From positions 1-12,916 of the forward strand of contig CAKTKV010000024.1 of NCBI GenBank assembly GCA_934572355.1: DNA of 12,916 bases. The letters run 5' to 3'. Origin of the DNA: an uncultured Oscillospiraceae bacterium. Lineage in GTDB: Bacteria > Bacillota > Clostridia > Oscillospirales > Oscillospiraceae. Position 1 is the stretch's first letter; every line of letters starts with the position of its first letter. Below the pieces are notes generated by a model, which did no database searches, was not told the origin of the DNA, and saw only the letters and a program-made list of their open reading frames with translations. The translations under genes and the position numbers were made by a program. Below are positions 7,464 to 12,916 of the stretch, piece by piece.

Positions 7464-8333
7464 TTACGCGACTATGAGCTTACGGTTGGCAAGGCGCTGC
7501 ATGAGCGCCATGCACACCAGCAGAATTATCATCAGGATGAACGCGATCGCCGCGGCAAAGTGCAGGTTGTTCGCAACGTACTGCCCCTCGATAGCGTCGC
7601 CTATCAGATAGAACTTGCCGTTGCCGAGCTTCTGGGAAATGTAGAATGTGCTGATAGACGGGATCAGCACCATCGTGATGCCGGAGATGACGCCGGGCAG
7701 GCTCAGCGGCCAGATGACGCGGCGCAGCACGCCCGCGCCGTTGCAGCCGAGGTCGCGCGCGGCTTCTATGAGCTTCACATCCATCTTCGCCATGACCGAA
7801 TATATCGGGATTATCATATACGGGAAATAGTCATACACCATGCCGATGACAACGGCGGCTTCGGTGCCGATGATGTGCACCGTCCCCAAGCCGAGGGTGG
7901 AGAGCAGACCGTTGAAGATGCCGGTGTCCTGAAGGATGGTCATCCACGCGTAGGTACGGATAAGGAAGTTCATCCACATTGGGATCATGATGAGTGTGAC
8001 CATTATCTTCTGCGTCCGTGCCTTGGCGCGCGCCATTATGTATGCGATCGGGTAGCCCATCAGCAGGCATATAAGCGTCGAGATAACGGCAAGCTTCAGC
8101 GAGCGCATGAAGATCAGCAGGTAGGTGTGTACCTCCCTGACGGCTTCGCCGTCGTCAACGACGGAGGTCGCGGTGAAGAAGCGCGTGATGTTCTCAGTCG
8201 TGAACTGAAAGCTTGCATCGGTAAAGGCATAGTAGGCCACGAATATCAGCGGCACAACGATGAACAGCGCCGCCCACACCGAATAGGGCGTCAGCGTCAG
8301 GCGCTGGATAAGGCCGCGGGTCTTTTCGTTCAT
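7464..8333 (-). CDS. potB: Spermidine/putrescine ABC transporter permease PotB
   Basis: Inner-membrane half of the polyamine importer, pairing with the PotC half of the fused protein. The 289 residues show an N-terminal helix (about 17-38), five further hydrophobic segments and the binding-protein-dependent permease EAA loop [20 protein letters not shown] (190-209), which contacts the ATPase PotA. Length is normal for PotB. The start ATG at 8333 overlaps the potA stop in an ATGA arrangement (4 nt), and only a weak purine-rich stretch precedes it, so translation is probably coupled to potA. The stop codon is 13 nt before potCD. Helix pattern and flanking genes both support the assignment; the polyamine substrate is inferred from similarity to PotB and PotD. 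Confidence 0.94.
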   Translation of the reverse strand: MNEKTRGLIQRLTLTPYSVWAALFIVVPLIFVAYYAFTDASFQFTTENITRFFTATSVVDDGEAVREVHTYLLIFMRSLKLAVISTLICLLMGYPIAYIMARAKARTQKIMVTLIMIPMWMNFLIRTYAWMTILQDTGIFNGLLSTLGLGTVHIIGTEAAVVIGMVYDYFPYMIIPIYSVMAKMDVKLIEAARDLGCNGAGVLRRVIWPLSLPGVISGITMVLIPSISTFYISQKLGNGKFYLIGDAIEGQYVANNLHFAAAIAFILMIILLVCMALMQRLANRKLIVA

Positions 8334-9448
8334 TCTTCGCTCTCGCTTTCTGCGTTGCTCAGCTCGTCAAGCTCGTTGGAGAAGGACGAGTAGTCGCCGT
8401 ACATACCGGAGTACTCGGACTTGTGCATGATGTGTATCGCGTCCGGCTCGATATACAGTCCTATATGCTCGTCGACGTCAACAAAGTCCGTGGTCTGGAT
8501 CATCCACTTGAAGCCGCCGATATCGACGATGATCTCATAGTGCACGCCGAGGAAAGTGACCGAAGTCACAACACCGCGCAGCATGCCCTTTTCCTCGGAA
8601 ACGACGTCCACGTCCTCCGGACGCACAACGACATCGACCGGTTCACGCTTGCCGAAGCCCGCGTCAACGCAGTCAAAGGTGTGGCCGGAGAAGGTGACCT
8701 TTCTATCCTCAAGCATGATGCCGTCAACGATGTTGCTCTCGCCGATGAAATCGGCGACGAAGGCGTTGGTCGGCTCGTTGTAAATATCAATGGGCGTGCC
8801 GATCTGCTGGATGCGCCCCTCGGACATGACGACGACCGTGTCCGACATGGACAGCGCCTCCTCCTGATCGTGCGTGACAAAGACGAAGGTTATCCCCGTC
8901 GCTTTCTGGATCTTCTTGAGCTCCTGCTGCATGTCCTTGCGCAGCTTGAGGTCAAGCGCGGCAAGCGGCTCATCGAGCAGCAGCACCTTCGGGCGGCTGA
9001 CGAGAGCGCGCGCGATGGCGACGCGCTGCTGCTGGCCGCCGGAGAGACTCGTGACGCTGCGGTGCTCAAAGCCCTTGAGCGCAACGAGGGCGAGCATCTC
9101 TTCAACCTTTTCCTCTATCTCATCGCGGTCGACCTTCTTTTCACGCAGCGGGAAAGCGACGTTCTCGAAAACGTTCAGGTGCGGGAACAGGGCGTAGCGC
9201 TGGAAGACGGTGTTGACATTGCGCTTGTAGGGCGGCACGTCGTTGATGTTCTCGCCCATGAAGATAATGTCGCCCTTGTCCGGGGTCTCAAAGCCGCCGA
9301 TGAGTCGCAGCGTTGTAGTCTTGCCGCAGCCCGAGGGGCCTAAAAGCGTGAGAAACTCGTTGTCATAGATATCAAGACTGATATCGTCCAGCACGGTCTC
9401 CCCGTCGAAGGATTTGGTGATGTTGTTCAGCTCAATGATTTTTTTCAT
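8330..9448 (-). CDS. potA: Spermidine/putrescine import ATP-binding protein PotA
   Basis: Cytoplasmic ATPase that powers polyamine import. The 372 residues contain Walker A GPSGCGKT (37-44), Q-loop around Q83, signature LSGGQ (135-139), Walker B VLLLDE (155-160), the D-loop, the switch His193 (VTHDQ), and a C-terminal TOBE-type domain (about 240-340) where PotA proteins usually take regulatory input. The last 25 residues are acidic and Ser-rich (ending ESESEE), a tail beyond the usual core. The start is the ATG at 9448, 9 nt after AGGGAG (9458-9463). A longer reading frame reaches back to 9541, but its extra 31 residues are encoded by the terminator hairpin and have no ribosome binding site, so they are rejected. 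The gene follows a structured leader and a terminator (9469-9856). Confidence 0.95.
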   Translation of the reverse strand: MKKIIELNNITKSFDGETVLDDISLDIYDNEFLTLLGPSGCGKTTTLRLIGGFETPDKGDIIFMGENINDVPPYKRNVNTVFQRYALFPHLNVFENVAFPLREKKVDRDEIEEKVEEMLALVALKGFEHRSVTSLSGGQQQRVAIARALVSRPKVLLLDEPLAALDLKLRKDMQQELKKIQKATGITFVFVTHDQEEALSMSDTVVVMSEGRIQQIGTPIDIYNEPTNAFVADFIGESNIVDGIMLEDRKVTFSGHTFDCVDAGFGKREPVDVVVRPEDVDVVSEEKGMLRGVVTSVTFLGVHYEIIVDIGGFKWMIQTTDFVDVDEHIGLYIEPDAIHIMHKSEYSGMYGDYSSFSNELDELSNAESESEE

Positions 9449-9457
9449 AGCCCCGTT

Positions 9458-9463
9458 CTCCCT
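9458..9463 (-). promoter_or_regulatory. Ribosome binding site of potA, directly after a terminator
   Basis: AGGGAG on the minus strand lies 9 nt before the potA ATG (9448) and only about 5 nt after the end of the terminator U-tract (9469). It decides the start of potA, and it is reached only by transcripts that read through the terminator or start inside it. Confidence 0.75.
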
Positions 9464-9468
9464 GTCGT

Positions 9469-9509
9469 AAAAAAATAAAGGCAAGTCATGCAAAAAGCAC
9501 GACTTGCCT
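9469..9509 (-). terminator. Intrinsic terminator in the potA leader (possible attenuator)
   Basis: Minus-strand stem of 13 bp with one G-U pair: arm 9497-9509 (AGGCAAGTCGTGC) against 9479-9491, loop UUUUU (9492-9496), then the U-tract TTTATTTTTTT (9469-9479, its first T closing the stem). It is one of the best terminators in the window by form, and it lies between the leader promoter and the potA ribosome binding site, with no space for a promoter behind it. Confidence 0.92.
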
Positions 9510-9856
9510 GAAAAGAGCTGTAATGATATGCGGATATGCACTGCCCCCGCGCGCGGGGACTCAGCCCAAATGGATTTGAGAGTCTATATAGCAAAGATTA
9601 CTTTTACTACTCTTATTGACCATTTCACAAGTTTATGCTTTTTAGCACCGGTTTATAGTAACCAACTTATAAAACTTGAGCTCTTGGAAGCCTGCGCTCC
9701 CCACTCAATCAATAAGGCAACTAAAGTTGCCACCGCGCTCGCGGTTTATCGGCATTCGACCCGGCTGTCCGTGTGGCCTTAGCTGCTTTGGGCTTGTATA
9801 GCCCCCGCAGCGGTCGCTATCTTGCTTCGGATAAACTCGGCATATCCAATTGAGAC
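9469..9856 (-). ncRNA. Candidate structured RNA, about 390 nt: independent ncRNA or potABCD leader
   Basis: This gene-free stretch between a minus-strand promoter and a terminator can form many helices. End-closing helix: 9840-9847 with 9532-9539 (8 bp, GGATATGC/GCATATCC). Multibranch helix: 9830-9836 with 9744-9750 (7 bp), enclosing the two-part hairpin 9807-9811/9782-9786 plus 9800-9804/9790-9794. Then hairpins 9733-9744 (CCGCGAGCGCGG) and 9716-9731 (GGCAACUUUAGUUGCC). A long-range helix 9706-9715/9613-9622 (7 Watson-Crick and 3 G-U) encloses helix 9672-9678/9628-9634 (7 bp), which itself holds hairpins 9648-9665 and 9636-9647. Finally hairpins 9580-9584/9558-9562 and 9545-9558 (CCCCGCGCGCGGGG). 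I looked for and did not find RNase P, tmRNA, SRP RNA, T-box or common riboswitch signatures. Short ATG frames inside lack ribosome binding sites. Function unknown. Confidence 0.7.
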
Positions 9857-9861
9857 GACTT

Positions 9862-9890
9862 ATTCTAACAACATTCTACCGCAGTGTCAA
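9862..9890 (-). promoter_or_regulatory. Strong sigma-A-type promoter of the ncRNA/potABCD leader
   Basis: Minus strand: -35 TTGACA (9885-9890, perfect), 17-nt spacer, -10 TAGAAT (9862-9867, 5 of 6), with TGT just before it forming an extended -10. Upstream (9891-9920) is AT-rich, like an UP element. It is the strongest promoter visible in the window. Predicted transcription start is near 9856. There is no terminator between the glycosyltransferase stop (9926) and this promoter. Confidence 0.85.
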
Positions 9891-9925
9891 TACAAATTTT
9901 CAAATTATAAATTATTTTGATAAGT

Positions 9926-11548
9926 TCAGCTAATCACCTTGTATACAACATAGTAATCTCCGCACGAGTATTGCTCCTCAAGAATTGCGTTGTTGTCTTT
10001 TATCAGCTGCTGCTCATCTCGGTCATATGTGTATAGCCCACCGCAGACGATATAATAATCCGCGTCAGTCAATGTATGTATATCGTTGTTGACTGTTGGG
10101 CAGAAGCTTACTCTTCCCGTGTTGAGATACATCACACGCGGTTTCAAAAACGCTATGATGGCATCTTCCGGAATCTCATTCTTCACGTAATCGTACATTT
10201 CGAGCGACCCACGCGAATACGCCTGTCCTACGCCTTCGGCCCTTACATCCTCCCCGCGCAGCACACGGAAAAGGTTTCCTGAGGCAGATGAGACAAGTAT
10301 CACCGCCGTCAGCAGGATGGCCGCCGCACTCGCTGCCTTGTCAAGTGCCGCTCCTCCCTTGAAGCGTTCCCTCAGCCATGCGTAAGCCGAATCTAGCCCA
10401 TACCCCAGTGCCATAAGAATAAATGGCAGGATATTAAAAAGATACCTGTGCCCCTGTGTATACGGCAGACATATCAGCGTCAGAAATGTCAGCGCTGTAA
10501 ATATCATATAAGTGCAGAAGAACTCGTCCTTCTTCCATCCCTTTATTATGCCGACGCATATTAGCAGCGCCGCAGCAGCGCTTATTGCCAGCCTGACTGC
10601 ATGCGGGAGCGTACCGGTGTGTATTTCTGCGAAGTACTCATACATCAGTCTGCCATAGATTTTCACATTCCCCAGCATCTGGCTCAGCGTCACGCCGATC
10701 AGATCGCTTGTGTTCGCAGTCGCTTTCGGCAGGACAAATAATCTGCATAAAACAGCCGTCACAACAAACACGGCATACGGAAGAACCGCTATTGTCGATA
10801 TCTTTACCCTCGGTTTCTGTCCTTCTCTATTCACCGCAGCCTTCCGCTGCTGCAAAATATGCGCCGCGTGCATCAAAAGTACAAGCGCGCATACGGTTAT
10901 TCCGTTCAGCCGCGTCTCATAACAAGCGAGCATCAGCAGCCCGAGGGCTGCGCCGGATATATAACTGCGCGCTCCCGGCTTTGCTTCATCGAGACTGCAT
11001 ATAAACCTCTCTGCCGTAAAAACTGCCGCTGTCGACAGCATCATAAAAAACACGTCGCTATACATATTATATGCGCCCTCAAGTATTTTCGGATGAATGC
11101 ACACATAAACGCTGAGGAGCACAGAACTCGCTCTCGACATTCTTCGCCTGAATAACAGGTAAAGTATTCCCGTCGCCGCAGCCAGCGAAATCACAGACGG
11201 AAGCTTATAGAATATGATGCTGTGGTAGTCTGTTCTGTCAAAGCCCACCGCGGAATAGACCAATGACAGCACCAGCGGGTACCCCCATACATATACCAGC
11301 GTTCCGTCCTTGGCTTCATCCGGCATATCCGACGGGTGCATGAAATAATTGAGCCGGGTCTGTTCTTCATAGTACTCCCCCGCTATCGCTATGCCGTCGT
11401 TTATATAAGCGGCATAATCGTCTGGCCACCAGCAGTTGTAGTCAAGGCCGGACGCCGCTGCAAAGAGGACCGCAATGCATAAAAGCAGTGCAATTATCCG
11501 GTCGCCTCGTTTCCCTCCGGCAAGCTTACCATACTCACAAGACTTCAT
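9926..11548 (-). CDS. GT-C-type integral membrane glycosyltransferase (PMT_2/ArnT-like)
   Basis: Probable polyprenyl-phosphate-sugar-dependent transferase that glycosylates an envelope component outside the membrane; the acceptor cannot be read. The 540 residues start with a membrane helix (17-34), then a first outer loop with the acidic pair D43-D44 in WWPDDYAAYI, the expected GT-C catalytic position, and VWGYPLVLSLVY (87-98). Roughly nine more hydrophobic segments follow, with YETRLNG (210-216) and PYTQGHRYLFNILPF (362-376), typical of this superfamily, and a soluble C-terminal domain (about 430-540). Start: the ATG at 11548 follows GGGGAGAAAGGG; the upstream in-frame ATG at 11593 has no ribosome binding site and sits almost on the predicted transcription start. 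Codon use looks more AT-rich than in neighbouring genes, possibly a sign of separate ancestry. Family confidence is good, exact function low. Confidence 0.8.
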   Translation of the reverse strand: MKSCEYGKLAGGKRGDRIIALLLCIAVLFAAASGLDYNCWWPDDYAAYINDGIAIAGEYYEEQTRLNYFMHPSDMPDEAKDGTLVYVWGYPLVLSLVYSAVGFDRTDYHSIIFYKLPSVISLAAATGILYLLFRRRMSRASSVLLSVYVCIHPKILEGAYNMYSDVFFMMLSTAAVFTAERFICSLDEAKPGARSYISGAALGLLMLACYETRLNGITVCALVLLMHAAHILQQRKAAVNREGQKPRVKISTIAVLPYAVFVVTAVLCRLFVLPKATANTSDLIGVTLSQMLGNVKIYGRLMYEYFAEIHTGTLPHAVRLAISAAAALLICVGIIKGWKKDEFFCTYMIFTALTFLTLICLPYTQGHRYLFNILPFILMALGYGLDSAYAWLRERFKGGAALDKAASAAAILLTAVILVSSASGNLFRVLRGEDVRAEGVGQAYSRGSLEMYDYVKNEIPEDAIIAFLKPRVMYLNTGRVSFCPTVNNDIHTLTDADYYIVCGGLYTYDRDEQQLIKDNNAILEEQYSCGDYYVVYKVIS

Positions 11549-11553
11549 TTGTA

Positions 11554-11565
11554 CCCTTTCTCCCC
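11554..11565 (-). promoter_or_regulatory. Ribosome binding region that decides the glycosyltransferase start
   Basis: Minus strand GGGGAGAAAGGG, ending 5 nt before the ATG at 11548. The candidate start at 11593 has nothing comparable upstream. Confidence 0.6.
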
Positions 11566-11602
11566 GCCATCTTTTCTGATTTTTTGCCGTCATGCTATCG
11601 AC

Positions 11603-11631
11603 AGAATATCACGCGCGGCAGCAAAACGCAA
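11603..11631 (-). promoter_or_regulatory. Possible weak promoter for the glycosyltransferase gene
   Basis: Minus strand TTGCGT (11626-11631) and TATTCT (11603-11608) with a 17-nt spacer and TGA before the -10 (extended -10). Hexamers are poor matches (about 3 and 4 of 6). It is located just downstream of the htrA terminator, where a promoter for the next gene is expected. Confidence 0.35.
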
Positions 11632-11663
11632 GGGTAATTCTCCTGCCGACATTGGCGCTCTCT

Positions 11664-11709
11664 CCAAAACAAAGAGCCCTGCACTTTCGTGCAGGGCTCT
11701 CCGTTTTGG
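11664..11709 (-). terminator. Terminator of the htrA gene
   Basis: Inner perfect 12-bp stem 11689-11700 with 11673-11684 (AGAGCCCTGCAC and its complement). On the minus strand the loop is GAAA, a stable GNRA-type tetraloop, and the stem is followed by TTGTTTT. A 7-bp outer helix (CCAAAAC/GTTTTGG, 11664-11670 with 11703-11709) can extend it. On the plus strand the tail is CCGTTTTGGG, so plus-strand termination is also possible, but no plus-strand gene approaches it. Confidence 0.9.
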
Positions 11710-11748
11710 GAGAAAAGAGAGGATTTATAGGAGTAGAGTAGTAGCAAA

Positions 11749-12916
11749 TTAATTTCCGAGTCCCGGCAGAGTGCTCTGCTGGCTCGATCCGCTGGTCTGC
11801 GCGCCGTCGTCAGGTCCCTTCTCATCGAAGGTGAGGCTCACGGTGCGGCTCTCGCCGGCTCTGTAAAGCTCGACCTCAACGGTGTCGCCCGCGGAGTGGT
11901 TGCTGACAGCGTTCTTGAGATCGGTATAGCTGGTGATCTCTTCGCCGTCGATCTTGGTGATTATATCACCCTTTTCGATGCCGGCCTTATCCGCACAGCT
12001 GCCGCTCGTTACGCCGCCGACATATGCGCCGACAGGCATATCATAGTACTGGCTGTACATGGAGCTGTAGCGGGTGTCTATCTCGACGCCCATATAGGCC
12101 TTGCCGGTGACGTAGCCCTTGGTGATAAGGTCGTTTGCGATGGAGACCGCGTCGTTCGCGGGTATCGCAAAGCCTATGCCCTCGACGCCGGTAGCGCTGT
12201 ACTTTGCGTTGACAACGCCGACTACCTGACCCTGATCGTTATACACGGGGCCGCCGGAGTTGCCGGAGTTAACAGCCGCGTCGATCTGGAACACGTTTAT
12301 CGGGGTAGTGCTTTCCTCGGTGGTGATGGCTCTGTCCTTAGCGCTGACATGGCCGGTGCTCATGGAGAACTCAAGCTCGCCGAGGGGATTGCCTACGGCG
12401 TACACTGTGTCGCCCACGGCAAGCTCGTCGCTGTCACCGAAGGTGACGGGATTGAGTCCTTCAGCATCTATCTTCAAAACCGCGATGTCGTTGTCCTGTT
12501 CGGTGCCGACGACGGTCGCGATGTATTTGGTGCCGTCATGGGTCATGACGTTGATGTCGAAATTGCCCTCGTAGGCGTTCTGTATCACGTGGTAGTTCGT
12601 GATGATATAGCCGTCGGAGGAGACGATGAAGCCGGAGCCGCTGACTGCGGCGGAGCTTGTCATGCCGAAGAAGTTGCTGTAGGTGATCTCGCTCGAGATG
12701 CCGACGACCTGCTGGCACGCAAGGTCATATATGCTCGATGCGGACATTGCGCCGCTTGCGGTGCTGCTCACCGTGGGTGCGCTGCCGGTGTTGATGACCA
12801 GCTGTTCTTCTTCCTTGTTAAGCTCTGCTATCTGGCTTTCAAGCTGATCCATCCTGCCGGAGTATCTGCCGCTCATTATCGCGCCGCCGGCGAAGCCGCC
12901 GAGCAGTGCGCATATA
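11749..12916 (-). CDS. htrA: HtrA/DegP-type membrane-anchored serine protease with PDZ domain (5' end outside window)
   Basis: Trypsin-like envelope protease that degrades or refolds damaged exported proteins. The frame stays open to the window edge: upstream of the first in-window ATG (12876) it reads a hydrophobic stretch containing ALLGGFAGGAI, the expected N-terminal membrane anchor, so the true start lies beyond 12916. Counting from that ATG: short charged coil-like segment (9-26), Ser/Thr-rich linker, then the catalytic triad His96 (TNYHV), Asp130 (DNDIAVLKI) and Ser207 (NSGNSGGPV), with the protease domain at about 50-250 and one PDZ domain at about 258-348. The C-terminal tail is Ser/Gln/Gly-rich. 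All catalytic residues are intact. The stop is followed about 48 nt later by a strong terminator, so this gene is transcribed separately from the glycosyltransferase behind it. Its promoter is outside the window. Confidence 0.96.
   Translation of the reverse strand, partial: ICALLGGFAGGAIMSGRYSGRMDQLESQIAELNKEEEQLVINTGSAPTVSSTASGAMSASSIYDLACQQVVGISSEITYSNFFGMTSSAAVSGSGFIVSSDGYIITNYHVIQNAYEGNFDINVMTHDGTKYIATVVGTEQDNDIAVLKIDAEGLNPVTFGDSDELAVGDTVYAVGNPLGELEFSMSTGHVSAKDRAITTEESTTPINVFQIDAAVNSGNSGGPVYNDQGQVVGVVNAKYSATGVEGIGFAIPANDAVSIANDLITKGYVTGKAYMGVEIDTRYSSMYSQYYDMPVGAYVGGVTSGSCADKAGIEKGDIITKIDGEEITSYTDLKNAVSNHSAGDTVEVELYRAGESRTVSLTFDEKGPDDGAQTSGSSQQSTLPGLGN

Noticed and set aside
7038..8393. 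A 451-codon open frame on the plus strand opposite potB/potCD, and similar long antisense frames at 2139-3002, 6005-7003 and 8423-9343
   Set aside because: They are mirror images of well-recognised genes with strong GC bias at third positions. Their translations are low-complexity (rich in D, H, R, V) and show no domain, and no ribosome binding sites or promoters were seen.
9449..9541. N-terminal extension of potA by 31 residues
   Set aside because: The extra codons come from the terminator stem and U-tract; there is no ribosome binding site, and PotA proteins begin at the MKK start chosen.
9504..9782. A 92-codon plus-strand frame antisense to the leader RNA
   Set aside because: No ribosome binding site or promoter on that strand, no recognisable domain; the promoter and terminator here both point the other way.
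9525..9847. Leader RNA as RNase P RNA, tmRNA, SRP RNA or a T-box
   Set aside because: No GAGGAAAGUCC-type RNase P core, no CCA end or tag frame of tmRNA, no SRP GGAAG/AGCAG domain. ACCGCG occurs at 9733-9737 on the plus strand and resembles a T-box antiterminator, but there is no plus-strand gene behind it and the promoter is on the other strand.
9580..9849. Short leader peptides in the structured RNA (8, 16 and 20 codons starting at ATGs near 9843, 9757 and 9623)
   Set aside because: None has a ribosome binding site; they overlap the predicted helices and show no run of a regulatory amino acid.
9483..9861. Antiterminator made by AAGUCGU at 9855-9861 pairing with the terminator 3' arm (7 bp possible)
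   Set aside because: These bases lie between the -10 box and the predicted start near 9856, so they would be mostly absent from the RNA.
11549..11593. Longer glycosyltransferase start at 11593
   Set aside because: No ribosome binding site upstream, the added residues are charged and unlike a membrane protein start, and the candidate promoter would place the transcription start almost on this ATG.

Overview
The window looks like a chromosomal segment of a GC-rich Clostridia member, most likely a gut Oscillospiraceae/Ruminococcaceae-type bacterium. This is inferred from the Gram-positive gene set (lipoboxes, strong AAGGAG-type ribosome binding sites, sigma-A-like promoters), the bile salt hydrolase, the fused polyamine transporter and the strong GC bias at third codon positions. 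No phage, transposon or CRISPR signature is visible.

Layout. Plus strand 1-3062: the 3' part of an ApbE-type flavin transferase lipoprotein gene, overlapping by one base with recG, then a bidirectional terminator. Minus strand 3203-3640: an ElaA-type GNAT acetyltransferase, divergent from a plus-strand pair at 3811-5450 made of a bile salt hydrolase and a small Ca-motif lipoprotein; both divergent promoters are readable. A convergent terminator at 5462-5492 separates that pair from the minus-strand polyamine transport operon potA-potB-potCD (9448 down to 5501), in which the second permease and the substrate-binding protein are one polypeptide.

Upstream of potA, 9469-9925 has no gene but is full of structure. 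A near-consensus minus-strand promoter (9862-9890) is followed by about 350 nt containing many perfect or near-perfect helices, including an 8-bp helix joining the 5' and 3' ends, and then by a strong intrinsic terminator whose U-tract stops about 5 nt before the potA ribosome binding site. It is either an unassigned structured ncRNA or a large attenuator/riboswitch-like leader of the polyamine transporter. I recognise no known RNA class in it, and it is the most interesting item in the window.

Minus strand 9926-11548 encodes a GT-C-type multi-pass membrane glycosyltransferase with its own weak promoter. It is separated by a terminator at 11673-11700 from an HtrA/DegP-type membrane-anchored protease gene that runs off the right edge of the window.

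Taken together: the transporter would import spermidine/putrescine, the hydrolase would deconjugate host bile salts in the cytoplasm, ApbE would flavinylate exported or membrane redox proteins, RecG would handle stalled forks, and HtrA and the GT-C enzyme would act at the cell envelope. Only the pot genes and the bsh-lipoprotein pair look like true functional operons; the other neighbours look incidental.
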